Positions 23,594 through 33,825 of a stretch of DNA of 64,000 bases are shown piece after piece. This DNA comes from an uncultured Bacteroidales bacterium (GTDB lineage Bacteria; Bacteroidota; Bacteroidia; Bacteroidales; Paludibacteraceae): contig CAMOUL010000003.1 in the NCBI GenBank assembly GCA_946626605.1, positions 116,430 to 180,429 of the forward strand, given 5' to 3'. A program made the translations under genes and the position numbers. Every line of letters begins with the position of its first letter. Positions within the stretch are counted from its first letter, which is position 1. The notes below the pieces were generated by a model, which saw only the letters and a program-made list of their open reading frames with translations, was not told the origin of the DNA and searched no databases.

Positions 23594-24637
23594 ATGAAAA
23601 AGATTTTTTTGTTGCTCGTAGGAGCATGTATGGCAGGTGCAGCCATGGCACAGGTAGTAGCACGCGATGAGTCGGCCCTCGTGTATTATTCGCCGAAGAC
23701 CGACGTGGTGCTGAATTTCAATTACACGGTAGAACGTCAAGAAGCAGGTATCTATGCCAAGTATGCCGAGAGTATGTTGGGTGTGAAAGAATGGGTGAAA
23801 GAGACCAAGACGACTCATCGTCTGAATGACGTGCGTATCACCACTCATACGACCACCGACTACAGTCGTCCGCATAAAGTGAGTGCAAACGCAGGTATTC
23901 CGATGTTGCTCAACATCAACGCCAAAGGCCTGTTAGTGGGTTATAACGTACCCTTAGACAAGTGTGAGAAGAAAGCCTTCCCGAAGCACCCGCAGGAGAA
24001 AGCGAAAGAAGCAGCGCAACTGGCTGTTCCCTACATGGAGAATGTACTGAAAGCCGCTACCCCGCTGGCTCAGGCCCATGCCGTAGCCCAACAGATAATA
24101 CATATTCGCGAGACCCGTATGTTCCTGCTGAGCGGTGAAGTGGAGAAAGAACCGGCTGACGGTAAGGCGATGCAACTGGTGTTGGACGAATTGGATAAAC
24201 AAGAGCAGGCCTTGACGGAACTTTTTATAGGCAAGACCGTTCGTTCGACAGAGACCAAGCGCGTGGTGTTTGACCCGGCAGAAGCTGCGCAGATGATGTG
24301 GTTCTTCTCGGAAGAGAACGGATTTACCGACGCAGAGAACATCGATGCGGATACCATTCGTGTACAGGTCGAAATGCACCCGCAACGCTATCTCTCTTCT
24401 ACGCCGGACGAGATGAAGAAGAAAAAAAGCGTGGAGTTGAGTCCGATCGTATATAACTTGCCGGGTAATGCGGATGTGAAAGTGGTGTATAAGGACAATG
24501 CTCTCGGTGAGCGCAATATCCCTATTGCGCAAATAGGAGTCGATGTACCCTTAACGAAGGAGTTGTTCAAGTCCGTTGACCTGCCGACCATCCTCTTCAA
24601 CGAGCAAACAGGAAATGTTGAATCAATTACAAAGTAA
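23594..24637 (+). CDS. DUF4831 family exported protein
   Basis: A 347-residue protein with a signal peptide (MKKIFLLLVGACMAGAAMAQ), belonging to the Bacteroidota-specific DUF4831 family of unknown function. Landmarks are ALVYYSPKTDVVLNFNYTVERQEAGIYAKYAE near the N-terminus, the helical middle with IHIRETRMFLLSGEVE, and a C-terminal GVDVPLTKELFKSVDLPTILFN. Probably periplasmic. It precedes the porD-like gene, with only a short repeat-filled spacer between them. Confidence 0.85.
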   Translation: MKKIFLLLVGACMAGAAMAQVVARDESALVYYSPKTDVVLNFNYTVERQEAGIYAKYAESMLGVKEWVKETKTTHRLNDVRITTHTTTDYSRPHKVSANAGIPMLLNINAKGLLVGYNVPLDKCEKKAFPKHPQEKAKEAAQLAVPYMENVLKAATPLAQAHAVAQQIIHIRETRMFLLSGEVEKEPADGKAMQLVLDELDKQEQALTELFIGKTVRSTETKRVVFDPAEAAQMMWFFSEENGFTDAENIDADTIRVQVEMHPQRYLSSTPDEMKKKKSVELSPIVYNLPGNADVKVVYKDNALGERNIPIAQIGVDVPLTKELFKSVDLPTILFNEQTGNVESITK

Positions 24638-24697
24638 TTGATATTTGTGATTTGTGATTGGTGATTTTTGATTTATGATTTATGATTTTTGATTTGA
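24638..24697. repeat. TTTATGATTTTTGATT-type spacer
   Basis: Degenerate TGATTTGTGATTGGTGATTTTTGATT units; the porD start codon (24682) and its first five codons lie inside it. A shorter relative is at 25600-25620. Confidence 0.75.
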
Positions 24698-25596
24698 AAT
24701 ATATCGTCTTGGGACTTTGCAGCTTGTGGTTCGTTTCGGCCGGTGCGCAGGAACTGAATTGCACCGTGACCATTAACTCCGACCAGATAGAGGGTTCGAA
24801 TAAACAAGTGTACGAGACCCTGAAGCAAGGTATTGAGGAGTATATGAATCAGAACCGCTGGACGAATATGACCTTTGCGGAGACAGAGAAGATCGAATGC
24901 AGCATGCTGATCGTAGTGAAACAGGTGCTGGGTAATTCGTATTCCTGCGAAATGACGCTCCAGAGTCGTCGTCCGGTGTATGGCACGACCTACACTACCC
25001 CGCTGCTGAACTTCAAAGACAATGCGTTTAACTTCACTTATCAGGAGTTCGACCGTATCGAATGGCAACAAAATCAGTTCACAACGAACCTCACGGCGAT
25101 GTTGGCGTACTACTGCTATCTGATCATCGGTCATGATATGGATAGTTACCAGCGTCTGGGTGGTACGCCTTGTTTCCGTATGTGCGAGGAGATCGTGAAC
25201 GCCTGTCAGTCCGCCAGCATGGAAGGAAGTGAACAGAAGGGATGGTTAGCTTTTGATAGCAACCGTAACCGGTATGCATTGATCAATAACCTGCTGGACG
25301 AGGCTTTTAAGAAATACCGTAATTTCTACTACGAATACCATCGTCTGGGTTTGGATGAGATGAGCGGAAATGTGACGAACGGTAGAGCCCGTATTGCCGA
25401 AGGACTGCCGGTATTGAAAGAAGCCTATCGTGCCCGTCCGGCGACATATGTCATTAATACCTTCCTGGATGCCAAGGCCGATGAACTGGTAGATATCTTC
25501 CGCAAAGGAACAGACAAAGAGAAAAAAGAAGTGTATGATCTGCTGATCGATATTGATCCTACGAGGCAGAATACGTATGATCGCATGAACGAATAA
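24682..25596 (+). CDS. porD: Type IX secretion system protein PorD (DUF4835 family)
   Basis: A 304-residue exported protein of the DUF4835 family, annotated as PorD and required for T9SS function in some members. After a signal peptide (cleavage near SAGAQ) the mature protein begins ELNCTVTINSDQIEGSNKQVYETL, the family hallmark. ALNFTYQEF-like and MLAYYCYLIIGHDMDSYQ blocks follow. recN lies 25 bp downstream, the usual neighbour in Bacteroidota. The ATG sits within a TTTATGATTTTTGATT repeat, so the first residues (MIFDLK) come from repeat DNA. Confidence 0.85.
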   Translation: MIFDLKYIVLGLCSLWFVSAGAQELNCTVTINSDQIEGSNKQVYETLKQGIEEYMNQNRWTNMTFAETEKIECSMLIVVKQVLGNSYSCEMTLQSRRPVYGTTYTTPLLNFKDNAFNFTYQEFDRIEWQQNQFTTNLTAMLAYYCYLIIGHDMDSYQRLGGTPCFRMCEEIVNACQSASMEGSEQKGWLAFDSNRNRYALINNLLDEAFKKYRNFYYEYHRLGLDEMSGNVTNGRARIAEGLPVLKEAYRARPATYVINTFLDAKADELVDIFRKGTDKEKKEVYDLLIDIDPTRQNTYDRMNE

Positions 25597-25621
25597 TTCG
25601 ATATTTTAGATTTTTGATTTA

Positions 25622-27199
25622 ATGCTCAAGCATTTACACATACAAAACTACGCACTGATCAGTCACCTGGATATTGATTTTGAATCCGGTTTCTCGGTGA
25701 TGACCGGTGAGACAGGTGCCGGTAAGAGTATCATCTTAGGTGCTCTGGCGTTGGTCCTGGGTGCCCGTGCCGACAGCAAAGCTATCACGGACGGAGAAGA
25801 GAAATGTATCATTGAGGCGGAGTTTGATGAGGGGATTATCCGTCGTGAGTTATATGCCAATGGTAAGAGTCGCTCGTTCGTGGATGACAGTGTGGTCACG
25901 CTGCAGGAACTGAAAGTGCTGGCCAATAAACTGATCGATATTCATAGCCAACATGCGAACTTGCTGATCGAGAACGCGGATTTCCAATTGGAGATCGTAG
26001 ATGCCATCGCGCAGAACGAACCTCAGCAGGCCGACTACAGCACTCGATACGAAGCGTACACAGCAGCCGTTGAAGCTTTACATAAACTGCAGAACTTGGC
26101 CAAGAAAAGTCAGCAGGATGCCGACTATATTCAGTATCGCTATAAGCTCTTAGACGAAGCGGGACTGCAGGAAGGGGAACTGGAGCAGTTAGAGCAAGAG
26201 CAGTACCGTTTGAGCCATGCCGAAGAGATTCGAATGGCCCTCGAGACCGCGGTAGCGGCCTTACAAGGGGAGCAAGGTAGTGCGATAGAGGCGCTGCGTG
26301 CGTGTCGTTTAGACGAAGCGGCTCCGGAACTGCAGGAGCGTATCGACAGTGCCCGTATTGAGTTACAAGATATCTGCCATGAAGCCGAGCGTATGGCCGG
26401 TCGTGTCGAGATGGACCCGCAAAGACTGCAATGGGTGGAAGAACGCATGGAAAGTTTGAATACCCTCTTGCATAAATTCAATGCAGCCAATGAAACGGAA
26501 CTGATCGCGCTGCGCGATGAGTTAGCGGAACAAGTAAATCGGCTGGATAGTTTTGATTTTGATATCGCTAACGCCCAAAAAGAAGTGGAGCAGCAGCGTG
26601 CGGCGTTGACCAAAGCGGCAGAGGCCTTAACAAAGAGTCGCAAAGCGGTGACAAAACCGATTTGTGAACGCCTGATAGCCAACCTCAAGCTGTTAGGTGT
26701 AGCACACGCGAACGTAGCTATCGAACTGAACCCCACTTCGGACTTCACACCCAAAGGATGCGACGAGGTGCAACTCCTTTTTGCAGCCAACCTCAACCAG
26801 AGTTTGCGCAATGTGAGTGAAGTGGCTTCGGGCGGTGAGATCAGTCGACTCATGCTATGCGTGAAAGCCTTGATCGCCACAACGAAAGGTCTACCGACGA
26901 TTATCTTCGATGAGATAGACACGGGTGTGAGTGGCGATATCGCGACCCAAATGGCGTCCATCATGCGAGAAATGGCGAAACATCGACAAATTATTGCAAT
27001 AACCCATTTACCGCAGATAGCGGCACGGGGAGAGCACCATTATAAAGTATATAAAGCCGATACGAGTTCTCGCACGGAGACCCATATAAGCCGTCTCAAC
27101 GAAGAAGAACGTATCATAGAGATCGCTTCGATGCTGAGTGGTAAGAACCCCTCACCCGAAGCTATTGCTAATGCCAAACAGTTATTATGTTACCTTTAG
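25622..27199 (+). CDS. recN: DNA repair protein RecN
   Basis: SMC-like ATPase of recombinational double-strand break repair. Walker A is GETGAGKSIIL near residue 30; a long coiled coil spans about 150-370; the ABC signature is VASGGEISRLML and Walker B is IIFDEIDTGVSG. At 525 residues it is close to the usual 550. The 3' end overlaps rarA by 13 bp, implying translational coupling of two genome-maintenance genes. Confidence 0.97.
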   Translation: MLKHLHIQNYALISHLDIDFESGFSVMTGETGAGKSIILGALALVLGARADSKAITDGEEKCIIEAEFDEGIIRRELYANGKSRSFVDDSVVTLQELKVLANKLIDIHSQHANLLIENADFQLEIVDAIAQNEPQQADYSTRYEAYTAAVEALHKLQNLAKKSQQDADYIQYRYKLLDEAGLQEGELEQLEQEQYRLSHAEEIRMALETAVAALQGEQGSAIEALRACRLDEAAPELQERIDSARIELQDICHEAERMAGRVEMDPQRLQWVEERMESLNTLLHKFNAANETELIALRDELAEQVNRLDSFDFDIANAQKEVEQQRAALTKAAEALTKSRKAVTKPICERLIANLKLLGVAHANVAIELNPTSDFTPKGCDEVQLLFAANLNQSLRNVSEVASGGEISRLMLCVKALIATTKGLPTIIFDEIDTGVSGDIATQMASIMREMAKHRQIIAITHLPQIAARGEHHYKVYKADTSSRTETHISRLNEEERIIEIASMLSGKNPSPEAIANAKQLLCYL

Positions 27200-28407
27200 C
27201 AGAACGTATGCGTCCGAAGACGCTAAACGATTACATAGGCCAGAAGCACTTGGTAGGTGAAGGAGCGATCCTGCGCCAGATGATAGAGAGCGGTAATATC
27301 GCCAGTTTCATCCTGTGGGGCCCTCCGGGTGTAGGAAAGACCACCCTTGCCCGTATCATCGCGCATCAACTCCAGCGACCGTTCTATACGCTGAGTGCCG
27401 TGACGAGCGGCGTGAAGGAAGTACGGGATGTGATAGACAAAGCCAAACGCAATGCGTCTATCAACAGCGGTCTCTTTGCACCGACAGACGGGAGAAGTCC
27501 TATTCTCTTCATCGATGAGATCCATCGCTTCAGCAAGAGTCAACAGGACAGTTTATTGGGCGCCGTAGAAGAAGGAACGATCACTTTGGTCGGTGCGACA
27601 ACAGAGAACCCGAGTTTTGAAGTGATCACTCCGCTGCTCAGTCGCTGTCAGGTATATGTACTGAAGCCGCTGGACAAAGAGGACTTGATGGAATTGATGA
27701 ACAGGGTGCTGACCAAAGACGAGTACATCAGGAATCTGGGACTGAAGGTCAAGGAGACCGAAGCGCTGCTGCGCTATAGCGGAGGCGATGCCCGCAAACT
27801 GCTCAATATCATGGAACTGGTAAGTAACAGCGGTGCCCGGGTAATTGATAATGATACGGTGACGAAACAATTGCAGCAAAATCCTGTGGCGTATGATAAG
27901 GACGGGGAAATGCACTACGACATCATCTCGGCTTTCATTAAATCTATTCGCGGCAGTGACCCACAGGCGGCTATTTATTGGTTAGCCCGTATGTTAGAAG
28001 GTGGAGAAGACCCGAAGTTCATTGCACGGCGGTTGGTGATCTCGGCCAGTGAAGATATCGGGTTGGCGAACCCGAACGCGATGCTGTTAGCCAATACCTG
28101 TTTTGAAGTGGTGAATAAGATAGGTATGCCAGAAGGACGTATTCCTTTAGCGGAGACGACCATCTATCTGGCTACCTGCAAGAAAGATAACTCGGCCTAT
28201 CTGGCGATAGACGATGCGTTGGCAAGAGTGCGTGAGACGGGTAACTTACCGGTGCCCTTGCATTTACGGAACGCACCGACGAGTTTGATGAAGGACTTGG
28301 GCTACTCGGACGGATATAAGTACCCGCACGATTTTCCGGGACACTGGGTGGAACAGCAGTACTTACCGGACGAGTTAAAAGGAACGACGTTTTGGAAGAA
28401 GGATTAA
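27187..28407 (+). CDS. rarA: Replication-associated recombination protein A (AAA+ ATPase)
   Basis: Clamp-loader-like AAA+ ATPase (RarA/MgsA) acting at stalled forks. It starts MLPLAERMRPKTLNDYIGQKHLVGE across two blocks of the family. Walker A is GPPGVGKTTLA and Walker B LFIDEIHRFSKSQQD; sensor residues are in GATTENPSFEV. The C-terminal region (GSDPQAAIYWLARMLEGGEDP) is diagnostic. Length 406 is normal. Overlaps recN by 13 bp. Confidence 0.96.
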   Translation: MLPLAERMRPKTLNDYIGQKHLVGEGAILRQMIESGNIASFILWGPPGVGKTTLARIIAHQLQRPFYTLSAVTSGVKEVRDVIDKAKRNASINSGLFAPTDGRSPILFIDEIHRFSKSQQDSLLGAVEEGTITLVGATTENPSFEVITPLLSRCQVYVLKPLDKEDLMELMNRVLTKDEYIRNLGLKVKETEALLRYSGGDARKLLNIMELVSNSGARVIDNDTVTKQLQQNPVAYDKDGEMHYDIISAFIKSIRGSDPQAAIYWLARMLEGGEDPKFIARRLVISASEDIGLANPNAMLLANTCFEVVNKIGMPEGRIPLAETTIYLATCKKDNSAYLAIDDALARVRETGNLPVPLHLRNAPTSLMKDLGYSDGYKYPHDFPGHWVEQQYLPDELKGTTFWKKD

Positions 28408-28441
28408 GGTTTAGGGTTTAACGTTTAGGGTTTAGCGATTA
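28408..28441. repeat. TTTAGGGTTTAACG-type spacer
   Basis: Degenerate GGTTTAGGGTTTAACGTTTAGGGTTTAGCG leading directly into the GTG start of hemW. Related AAACGTTAAAC/AAACGCTAAACG tracts lie at 55978-56012 and 59285-59320. Confidence 0.75.
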
Positions 28442-29521
28442 GTGGCCGGCGTATACGTACATATTCCGTTTTGCAAGAAGCGCTGCTTGTATTGCGATTT
28501 CTTCTCCACTACCCTGTTGGAGAGAAGAGAAGCCTATATCGAAGCGGTGCTGCAAGAGATAAAAGCTCGTAAAGGCGAAGCACACGAGCCCATACGAACT
28601 ATCTATATCGGCGGCGGTACACCCAGTACCCTGGCTGCACGCGACATACAGCGGATTGTTGAGGCGATCGGCACGCAGGACGCCATAGAGATCACGATGG
28701 AGATGAATCCAGGCGATGCATCCACAGAATATATTCGGGCGCTTAAGGAAGCAGGTATTAACCGTCTATCCATTGGAATTCAGTCCTTCCAGGACGGGTT
28801 GCTACTGTTGATCGGCAGACGACACAATGCGGAGCAAGCCAAAGCGGCGGTACGGATGGCACAGGAGGCCGGAATAACAAATATATCGATCGACCTGATG
28901 TACGCCCTGCCGACCCAAACGATAGCCCAATGGGAGCAAGACATAACGACCGCTTTATCGCTCGGCGTACAGCATATATCGTCCTACGGGCTGATGTATG
29001 AAGAAGGCACGAGAATGACGAGGATGATCGAAGACGGTACACTCATGCCGATCGATGAGGAGACCGAAAACGCGATGTACGATGTATTATGCGATCGTTT
29101 ACAAACAGCCGGGTTTGTGCATTATGAGGTAAGTAACTTTGCTCTACCCGGTTACGAGTCGAAGCATAACAGCGCCTATTGGAACGGCACACCGTATATA
29201 GGGATCGGAGCAGGGGCACACAGTTATATCGGGGATATACGTAGTTGGAATGCCGATGAGCTCGAAGCCTATATCCGCGGCATAAAAGAAGGTACTTGGG
29301 TACGCGAGCAGGAATTGTTAGGTAAAAAAGAGCGTTATAACGAGCGCATTATGTTGGGCTTACGAACCCGTCAAGGTGTACCTCGACAGATCTTACAACG
29401 CAATCCGCAGACTTTTATAAAAGCAGGACTGCTGCGCGAAACAGAGGAGGGAAAAATAGTTGCTACGCAGGAAGGGATACATATCCTGAACCGCATTATC
29501 GGTGAATTAATGATCGAATAA
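28442..29521 (+). CDS. hemW: HemW-like radical SAM protein (heme chaperone)
   Basis: Radical SAM enzyme of the HemN/HemW family. The cluster motif is CKKRCLYC (CxxxCxxC) near the N-terminus after AGVYVHIPF. IGGGTPS, EMNPG and the ISIDLMYALPTQT block follow. The lack of an N-terminal extension before the CxxxCxxC region and the 359-residue length point to HemW, a heme-delivery protein, rather than true coproporphyrinogen dehydrogenase. The start is GTG at 28442, directly after the repeat spacer. PBP gene follows by 13 bp. Confidence 0.9.
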   Translation: MAGVYVHIPFCKKRCLYCDFFSTTLLERREAYIEAVLQEIKARKGEAHEPIRTIYIGGGTPSTLAARDIQRIVEAIGTQDAIEITMEMNPGDASTEYIRALKEAGINRLSIGIQSFQDGLLLLIGRRHNAEQAKAAVRMAQEAGITNISIDLMYALPTQTIAQWEQDITTALSLGVQHISSYGLMYEEGTRMTRMIEDGTLMPIDEETENAMYDVLCDRLQTAGFVHYEVSNFALPGYESKHNSAYWNGTPYIGIGAGAHSYIGDIRSWNADELEAYIRGIKEGTWVREQELLGKKERYNERIMLGLRTRQGVPRQILQRNPQTFIKAGLLRETEEGKIVATQEGIHILNRIIGELMIE

Positions 29522-29534
29522 ACACACACAAGAT

Positions 29535-31799
29535 ATGAAAAATTGGTATAAAGTATTTTTAATTTGGTTTTGGAGTCTTTTCTTCGGAGGCATCCTGATC
29601 ATCAGTCTCTCGATGTGGGCCATTATCAGTGGTGCATGGGGCTATATGCCGCCTTTTGAGGAACTGCAGAATCCGAAGAACACTTTCGCGAGTGAAATCA
29701 TCACTTCCGATAATCAGTCTTTAGGTCGCTATTACCGGTACGAGAACCGCGTAGGCGTTCACTACGAGGACCTTTCGGATACCCTTGTGATGGCACTCAT
29801 TGCTACCGAAGATGCACGCTTCTACAACCATACAGGAGTGGATTTCAAATCCCTCTTCCGCGCGGTGCTTAAACTGGGTCGTGCCGGAGGTGGAAGTACG
29901 ATCACCCAGCAGTTAGCGAAGCAGTTATGGTCGCCGCGCGCCAACAACACATTGGAGCGCGCGATGCAGAAACCGATCGAATGGATTATCGCGACGAAGT
30001 TGGAGCGACTCTATTCGAAAGACGAGATTCTGCTGATGTACCTGAACCAATTTGACTTCCTGTATAATGCCGTAGGTATTCAGTCTGCTTCGCAGGTGTA
30101 TTTCTCCACTACCCCGAAGGACCTGAAGATCGAAGAGGCTGCGATGCTGGTAGGAATGTGTAAGAACCCGTCTCTCTATAATCCTGTACGACACCCGGAG
30201 CGGGCAAGAAACCGCCGCAACACCGTACTGAGCCAGATGGAGAAATACGGCTATATCGATAAAGCCACTTGTGATTCAGTTTCGGCTCTGCCGCTCACCT
30301 TGCATTATCGCTCAGTGGATCACAAGCAGGGAAGTGCACCCTATTTCCGGGAATATCTGCGCGTGATGTTGACGGCAAAAGAACCGATTGAGAGTGATTA
30401 TCCGTCCTGGAATAAACAGCAATATAAGATCGATCGCTATCAATGGGACAACAATGACTTATACGGTTTTTGCGAAAAGAACCGCAAAGCGGACGGTAGC
30501 AAATACGACATCTATCAGGACGGTCTGAAGATTTATACGACGATCGACTCGCGTATGCAAAAATACGCCGAGGAGGCAGTGGACGAACATATGCGTGCAC
30601 AGCAGGTTTCGTTCTTCAAGGAGCTGAAGCGTAAGAAGAATGCTCCTTTCTCGCGCTCTTTGACACAAGAGGAAGTGAATGGCATCATGAATCGCTCGAT
30701 GCGTCAGACAGACAGATATCGCGTCATGAAACGTGCCGGCATCCGTCAGGACTCCATCATACAGTCGTTCTACCAACCCTGCGAAATGCAGATCTTTACG
30801 TACGAGAATGGACTTATTGATACCATCATGACACCGTACGATTCTATTCGCTGGCAGAAGAGTTACCTGCGTTGCGGTTTCATGTCCATGGACCCGCGTA
30901 CAGGTCATGTAAAAGCGTATGTAGGCGGTCCTGATTTTGCGCAGTTCCAATACGACATGGCTACTAAGGGTAGACGACAAGTAGGTTCTACTGTGAAGCC
31001 CTATCTCTTCACCTTAGCAATGGATGAAGGAATGTGGCCGTGCGAGACTTTTGTCTATGACTCGGTCACCCTCATTGACGCCAATGGCAACCCCTGGACA
31101 CCGCGCGATACACACGAGAAATACCAAGGCGACACGGTGACCTTAGCATGGGGACTCAAAGAGTCGTCCAACTGGATGTCCGCTTATCTGATGTCGCTCT
31201 TCACACCGGAGCAATTGGTGAAAATCATGCAGTCCTTCGGCATTCAAGGTCAACTCGACCCGGTTGTATCCCTCTGTTTGGGTCCGTGCGAAGTGAGTGT
31301 AGAAGAGATGGTAGATGCTTATACCACCTTCGCCAATAAAGGTATTCGTACCGAGCCGCTGTATGTAACACGTATTGAGGACAACAATGGTAATATCATC
31401 GGTACCTTCACCCCGCGCACACATGAAATCATCAGCGAAACAACGGCATACAAAATGATTTATATGCTACGTCAGGTCATTGATCACGGTACGGGTGTTC
31501 GTGTACGTTATAAATATGGTATCACGGCTCCGATGGGAGGTAAGACCGGTACGACCAATAACAACTCGGATGGTTGGTTCGTTTGCTTCACGCCCTCGCT
31601 GGTCAGCGGTACTTGGGTAGGTGGAGAAGACCGCGGCATCCACTTTGATAACATGGCAGAAGGACAAGGTGCATCCATGGCATTGCCTATCTGCGCGATT
31701 TATATGAAGAAGATTTATGCGGATCCTGAATTAGGCTATTCGCAAGACGAAGACTTCGATATCCCTGTTTGGTTCGATCCTAATGAAGGTTGTGAATAA
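29535..31799 (+). CDS. Class A penicillin-binding protein (PBP1A-like)
   Basis: Bifunctional peptidoglycan synthase, anchored in the inner membrane by one N-terminal helix (about residues 8-32). The glycosyltransferase domain shows ALIATEDARFYNHTGVDFKSL, GGSTITQQLAKQLW and KDEILLMYLNQ. The transpeptidase domain has the SxxK nucleophile in GSTVKPYL, the SxN motif in ESSNWMSAYL and KTG in GGKTGTTNNNSDGW. 754 residues, normal for the class. Upstream hemW ends 13 bp before. Confidence 0.96.
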   Translation: MKNWYKVFLIWFWSLFFGGILIISLSMWAIISGAWGYMPPFEELQNPKNTFASEIITSDNQSLGRYYRYENRVGVHYEDLSDTLVMALIATEDARFYNHTGVDFKSLFRAVLKLGRAGGGSTITQQLAKQLWSPRANNTLERAMQKPIEWIIATKLERLYSKDEILLMYLNQFDFLYNAVGIQSASQVYFSTTPKDLKIEEAAMLVGMCKNPSLYNPVRHPERARNRRNTVLSQMEKYGYIDKATCDSVSALPLTLHYRSVDHKQGSAPYFREYLRVMLTAKEPIESDYPSWNKQQYKIDRYQWDNNDLYGFCEKNRKADGSKYDIYQDGLKIYTTIDSRMQKYAEEAVDEHMRAQQVSFFKELKRKKNAPFSRSLTQEEVNGIMNRSMRQTDRYRVMKRAGIRQDSIIQSFYQPCEMQIFTYENGLIDTIMTPYDSIRWQKSYLRCGFMSMDPRTGHVKAYVGGPDFAQFQYDMATKGRRQVGSTVKPYLFTLAMDEGMWPCETFVYDSVTLIDANGNPWTPRDTHEKYQGDTVTLAWGLKESSNWMSAYLMSLFTPEQLVKIMQSFGIQGQLDPVVSLCLGPCEVSVEEMVDAYTTFANKGIRTEPLYVTRIEDNNGNIIGTFTPRTHEIISETTAYKMIYMLRQVIDHGTGVRVRYKYGITAPMGGKTGTTNNNSDGWFVCFTPSLVSGTWVGGEDRGIHFDNMAEGQGASMALPICAIYMKKIYADPELGYSQDEDFDIPVWFDPNEGCE

Positions 31800-31822
31800 A
31801 GTGGAAAGATAAAAGTTAAAAG

Positions 31823-33823
31823 TTGAAAGTTTATAGATACATAGTAATCCTGGGGCTTTTGTCGTTGTTCGTTATGCCGGCAAAGGCACAATTCAATACC
31901 GATCGTATTACTGCGATCGGGCGGAACGCTTTGTATTTTGAGGATTATATTCTTTCTATTCAGTATTTCAATCAGGTCATTCGTCTCAAGCCCTACTTGG
32001 CAGAACCCTATTTCTATCGGGCGATAGCCAAGATCCAATTGGAGGATTATCAAGGGGCGCTGCGGGATTGTAATGCGGCGATAGAACGTAATCCGTTCTC
32101 TCCCGGATGCTATTACGCACGCGGTTATATCTATCGCCAACTGAATCAATGGGAAGAGGCTGAGAAGGATTATACCGAGGCACTGCATTTCAGTCCGGAG
32201 AATCGCACCTATATGTTATTACGCGCAGATACGCGTGCGCAGATGAAGCAGTACGATGCTGCCTTGGAGGATATCGAACATATGTTGCGTCGGGAGCCGC
32301 AGGCTGCATCGGTATGGACCGAGAAAGGGCAGATCTGCATCTATAAGAAGGACACGCTCAGTGCCTTGGCTGCCTTTGAGAAAGCGGCTCAGTACGACAA
32401 AGCGAACCCTGCAGTTTGGTCCGCATTAGGTGTAACAAACCTTATGTTGGGACATGAAGAGGACGCGTATGTTCAACTGACTCAGGCGATTAACTTGGGT
32501 TCGAAATGGGCAGGCGACTATATCAACCGCGGTTTATTGCATTACCGGCGCCATAACTATCGCGGTGCCTTGTCGGATTATGACCAGGCTGTTAAGTTAG
32601 CACCGCGTGAAGCGGATACGTATTATAACCGCGGTGTGATGCGACAAGAGGTAGGCGATTATAACCGGGCTTTGGAAGATTTCAACACAGCCATTGAGTT
32701 AGATCCGGAGCGCACAGAAATGCGATATCAACGCGGTTTGGTGGAAATGCAGCTCAAGCAATGGAAGGCCGTTGAGGAAGATATGAAAGCGCTTATTGAT
32801 CGCTATCCGTATTTCTTGCCGGCGTATTACATGGCTGCGCAGGCCAAATCCAAGCAAGGCAATGAGACAGCGGCGTATCGCTATCGGGACAAAGCTCGTC
32901 AGTTAGAGGAACGCAAAGATCAGATACAGGCGCAACAGGCAGCGCAGCCGAATACGGACTTGTTGATCGCGGAGGCACAGCCGCAGAAGAAAGATCACCG
33001 CAAAGAGTTCTCTGCTTCTACTGCTCAGAATCAGACGGAAATCCCGGATGAGGAACAGAAATACGACTCGCAGACACGTGGTACGGTGCAGAAACGCTAT
33101 CAGGATGTGATTAATGAACCGCATGTGGTATTGAGTTATTACAGCAAAGACCTGAGTCTGAGACGGACCAATTACTATCACCCGATCGTGGATCAACTCA
33201 ACAAAAGTAATGTGTTGCCTTCCGCTTTGCGTTTCACACCGCAAGAGATCACGTTGACGGCCGATATGGTAGATTTTCACTTCACGGAGATCACCCGTCT
33301 CTCGAAACAAATAGATGTGGCTCCTTCGGTAATCCTCTATTTTGCCCGAGCGATAGAGTTTGCTATTGTACAGGATTATACGAGCGCTATTGATGACTGT
33401 ACCCGAGCGCTGCAATTAGCTACGACCGATACGGACTTATCGACGATCATCACCTTCAGTCGGGCTAACTGGCGCTATCGACTCTTGGAGTACCAGCGAG
33501 CGATCGGAGAACAAGACGCAACGGCCAACATGGACTTTGAAATCATGTTGCGCGACTACGACCAGGTCATTCGCCGTCAACCCGATTTTGTCTTTGCGCT
33601 TTATAACAAGGCGAATATCCTTTGTGCGCAGCGTGACTTTAAGTCCGCTATCGACTATTATACACGCGCTATTGCGCAAGATATCGATTTTGCGGAGGCA
33701 TACTTTAATAGAGGCCTGACGTACATCTATATCGGCGAGAACGAGAAGGGTTTAGCAGATCTCTCCAAAGCAGGCGAGTTGGGTATCTATCAGGCATATA
33801 ACCTGATTACAAGGTTTAAATAA
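31823..33823 (+). CDS. Exported tetratricopeptide-repeat protein
   Basis: A 666-residue protein with a signal peptide ending PAKAQ. TPR units cover about residues 20-360 (for example PYFYRAIAKIQLEDYQGALRDC, DTYYNRGVMRQEVGDYNRALEDF in consecutive helices). A Gln-rich low-complexity linker (365-425) follows, then a second TPR block near 480-660. It probably scaffolds a protein complex in the periplasm or outer membrane; the partner is unknown. The start appears to be TTG at 31823, within an AAAAGTTAAAAGTTGAAAG spacer-type repeat. The next gene begins 2 bp after its stop. Confidence 0.85.
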   Translation: MKVYRYIVILGLLSLFVMPAKAQFNTDRITAIGRNALYFEDYILSIQYFNQVIRLKPYLAEPYFYRAIAKIQLEDYQGALRDCNAAIERNPFSPGCYYARGYIYRQLNQWEEAEKDYTEALHFSPENRTYMLLRADTRAQMKQYDAALEDIEHMLRREPQAASVWTEKGQICIYKKDTLSALAAFEKAAQYDKANPAVWSALGVTNLMLGHEEDAYVQLTQAINLGSKWAGDYINRGLLHYRRHNYRGALSDYDQAVKLAPREADTYYNRGVMRQEVGDYNRALEDFNTAIELDPERTEMRYQRGLVEMQLKQWKAVEEDMKALIDRYPYFLPAYYMAAQAKSKQGNETAAYRYRDKARQLEERKDQIQAQQAAQPNTDLLIAEAQPQKKDHRKEFSASTAQNQTEIPDEEQKYDSQTRGTVQKRYQDVINEPHVVLSYYSKDLSLRRTNYYHPIVDQLNKSNVLPSALRFTPQEITLTADMVDFHFTEITRLSKQIDVAPSVILYFARAIEFAIVQDYTSAIDDCTRALQLATTDTDLSTIITFSRANWRYRLLEYQRAIGEQDATANMDFEIMLRDYDQVIRRQPDFVFALYNKANILCAQRDFKSAIDYYTRAIAQDIDFAEAYFNRGLTYIYIGENEKGLADLSKAGELGIYQAYNLITRFK

Positions 33824-33825
33824 GA

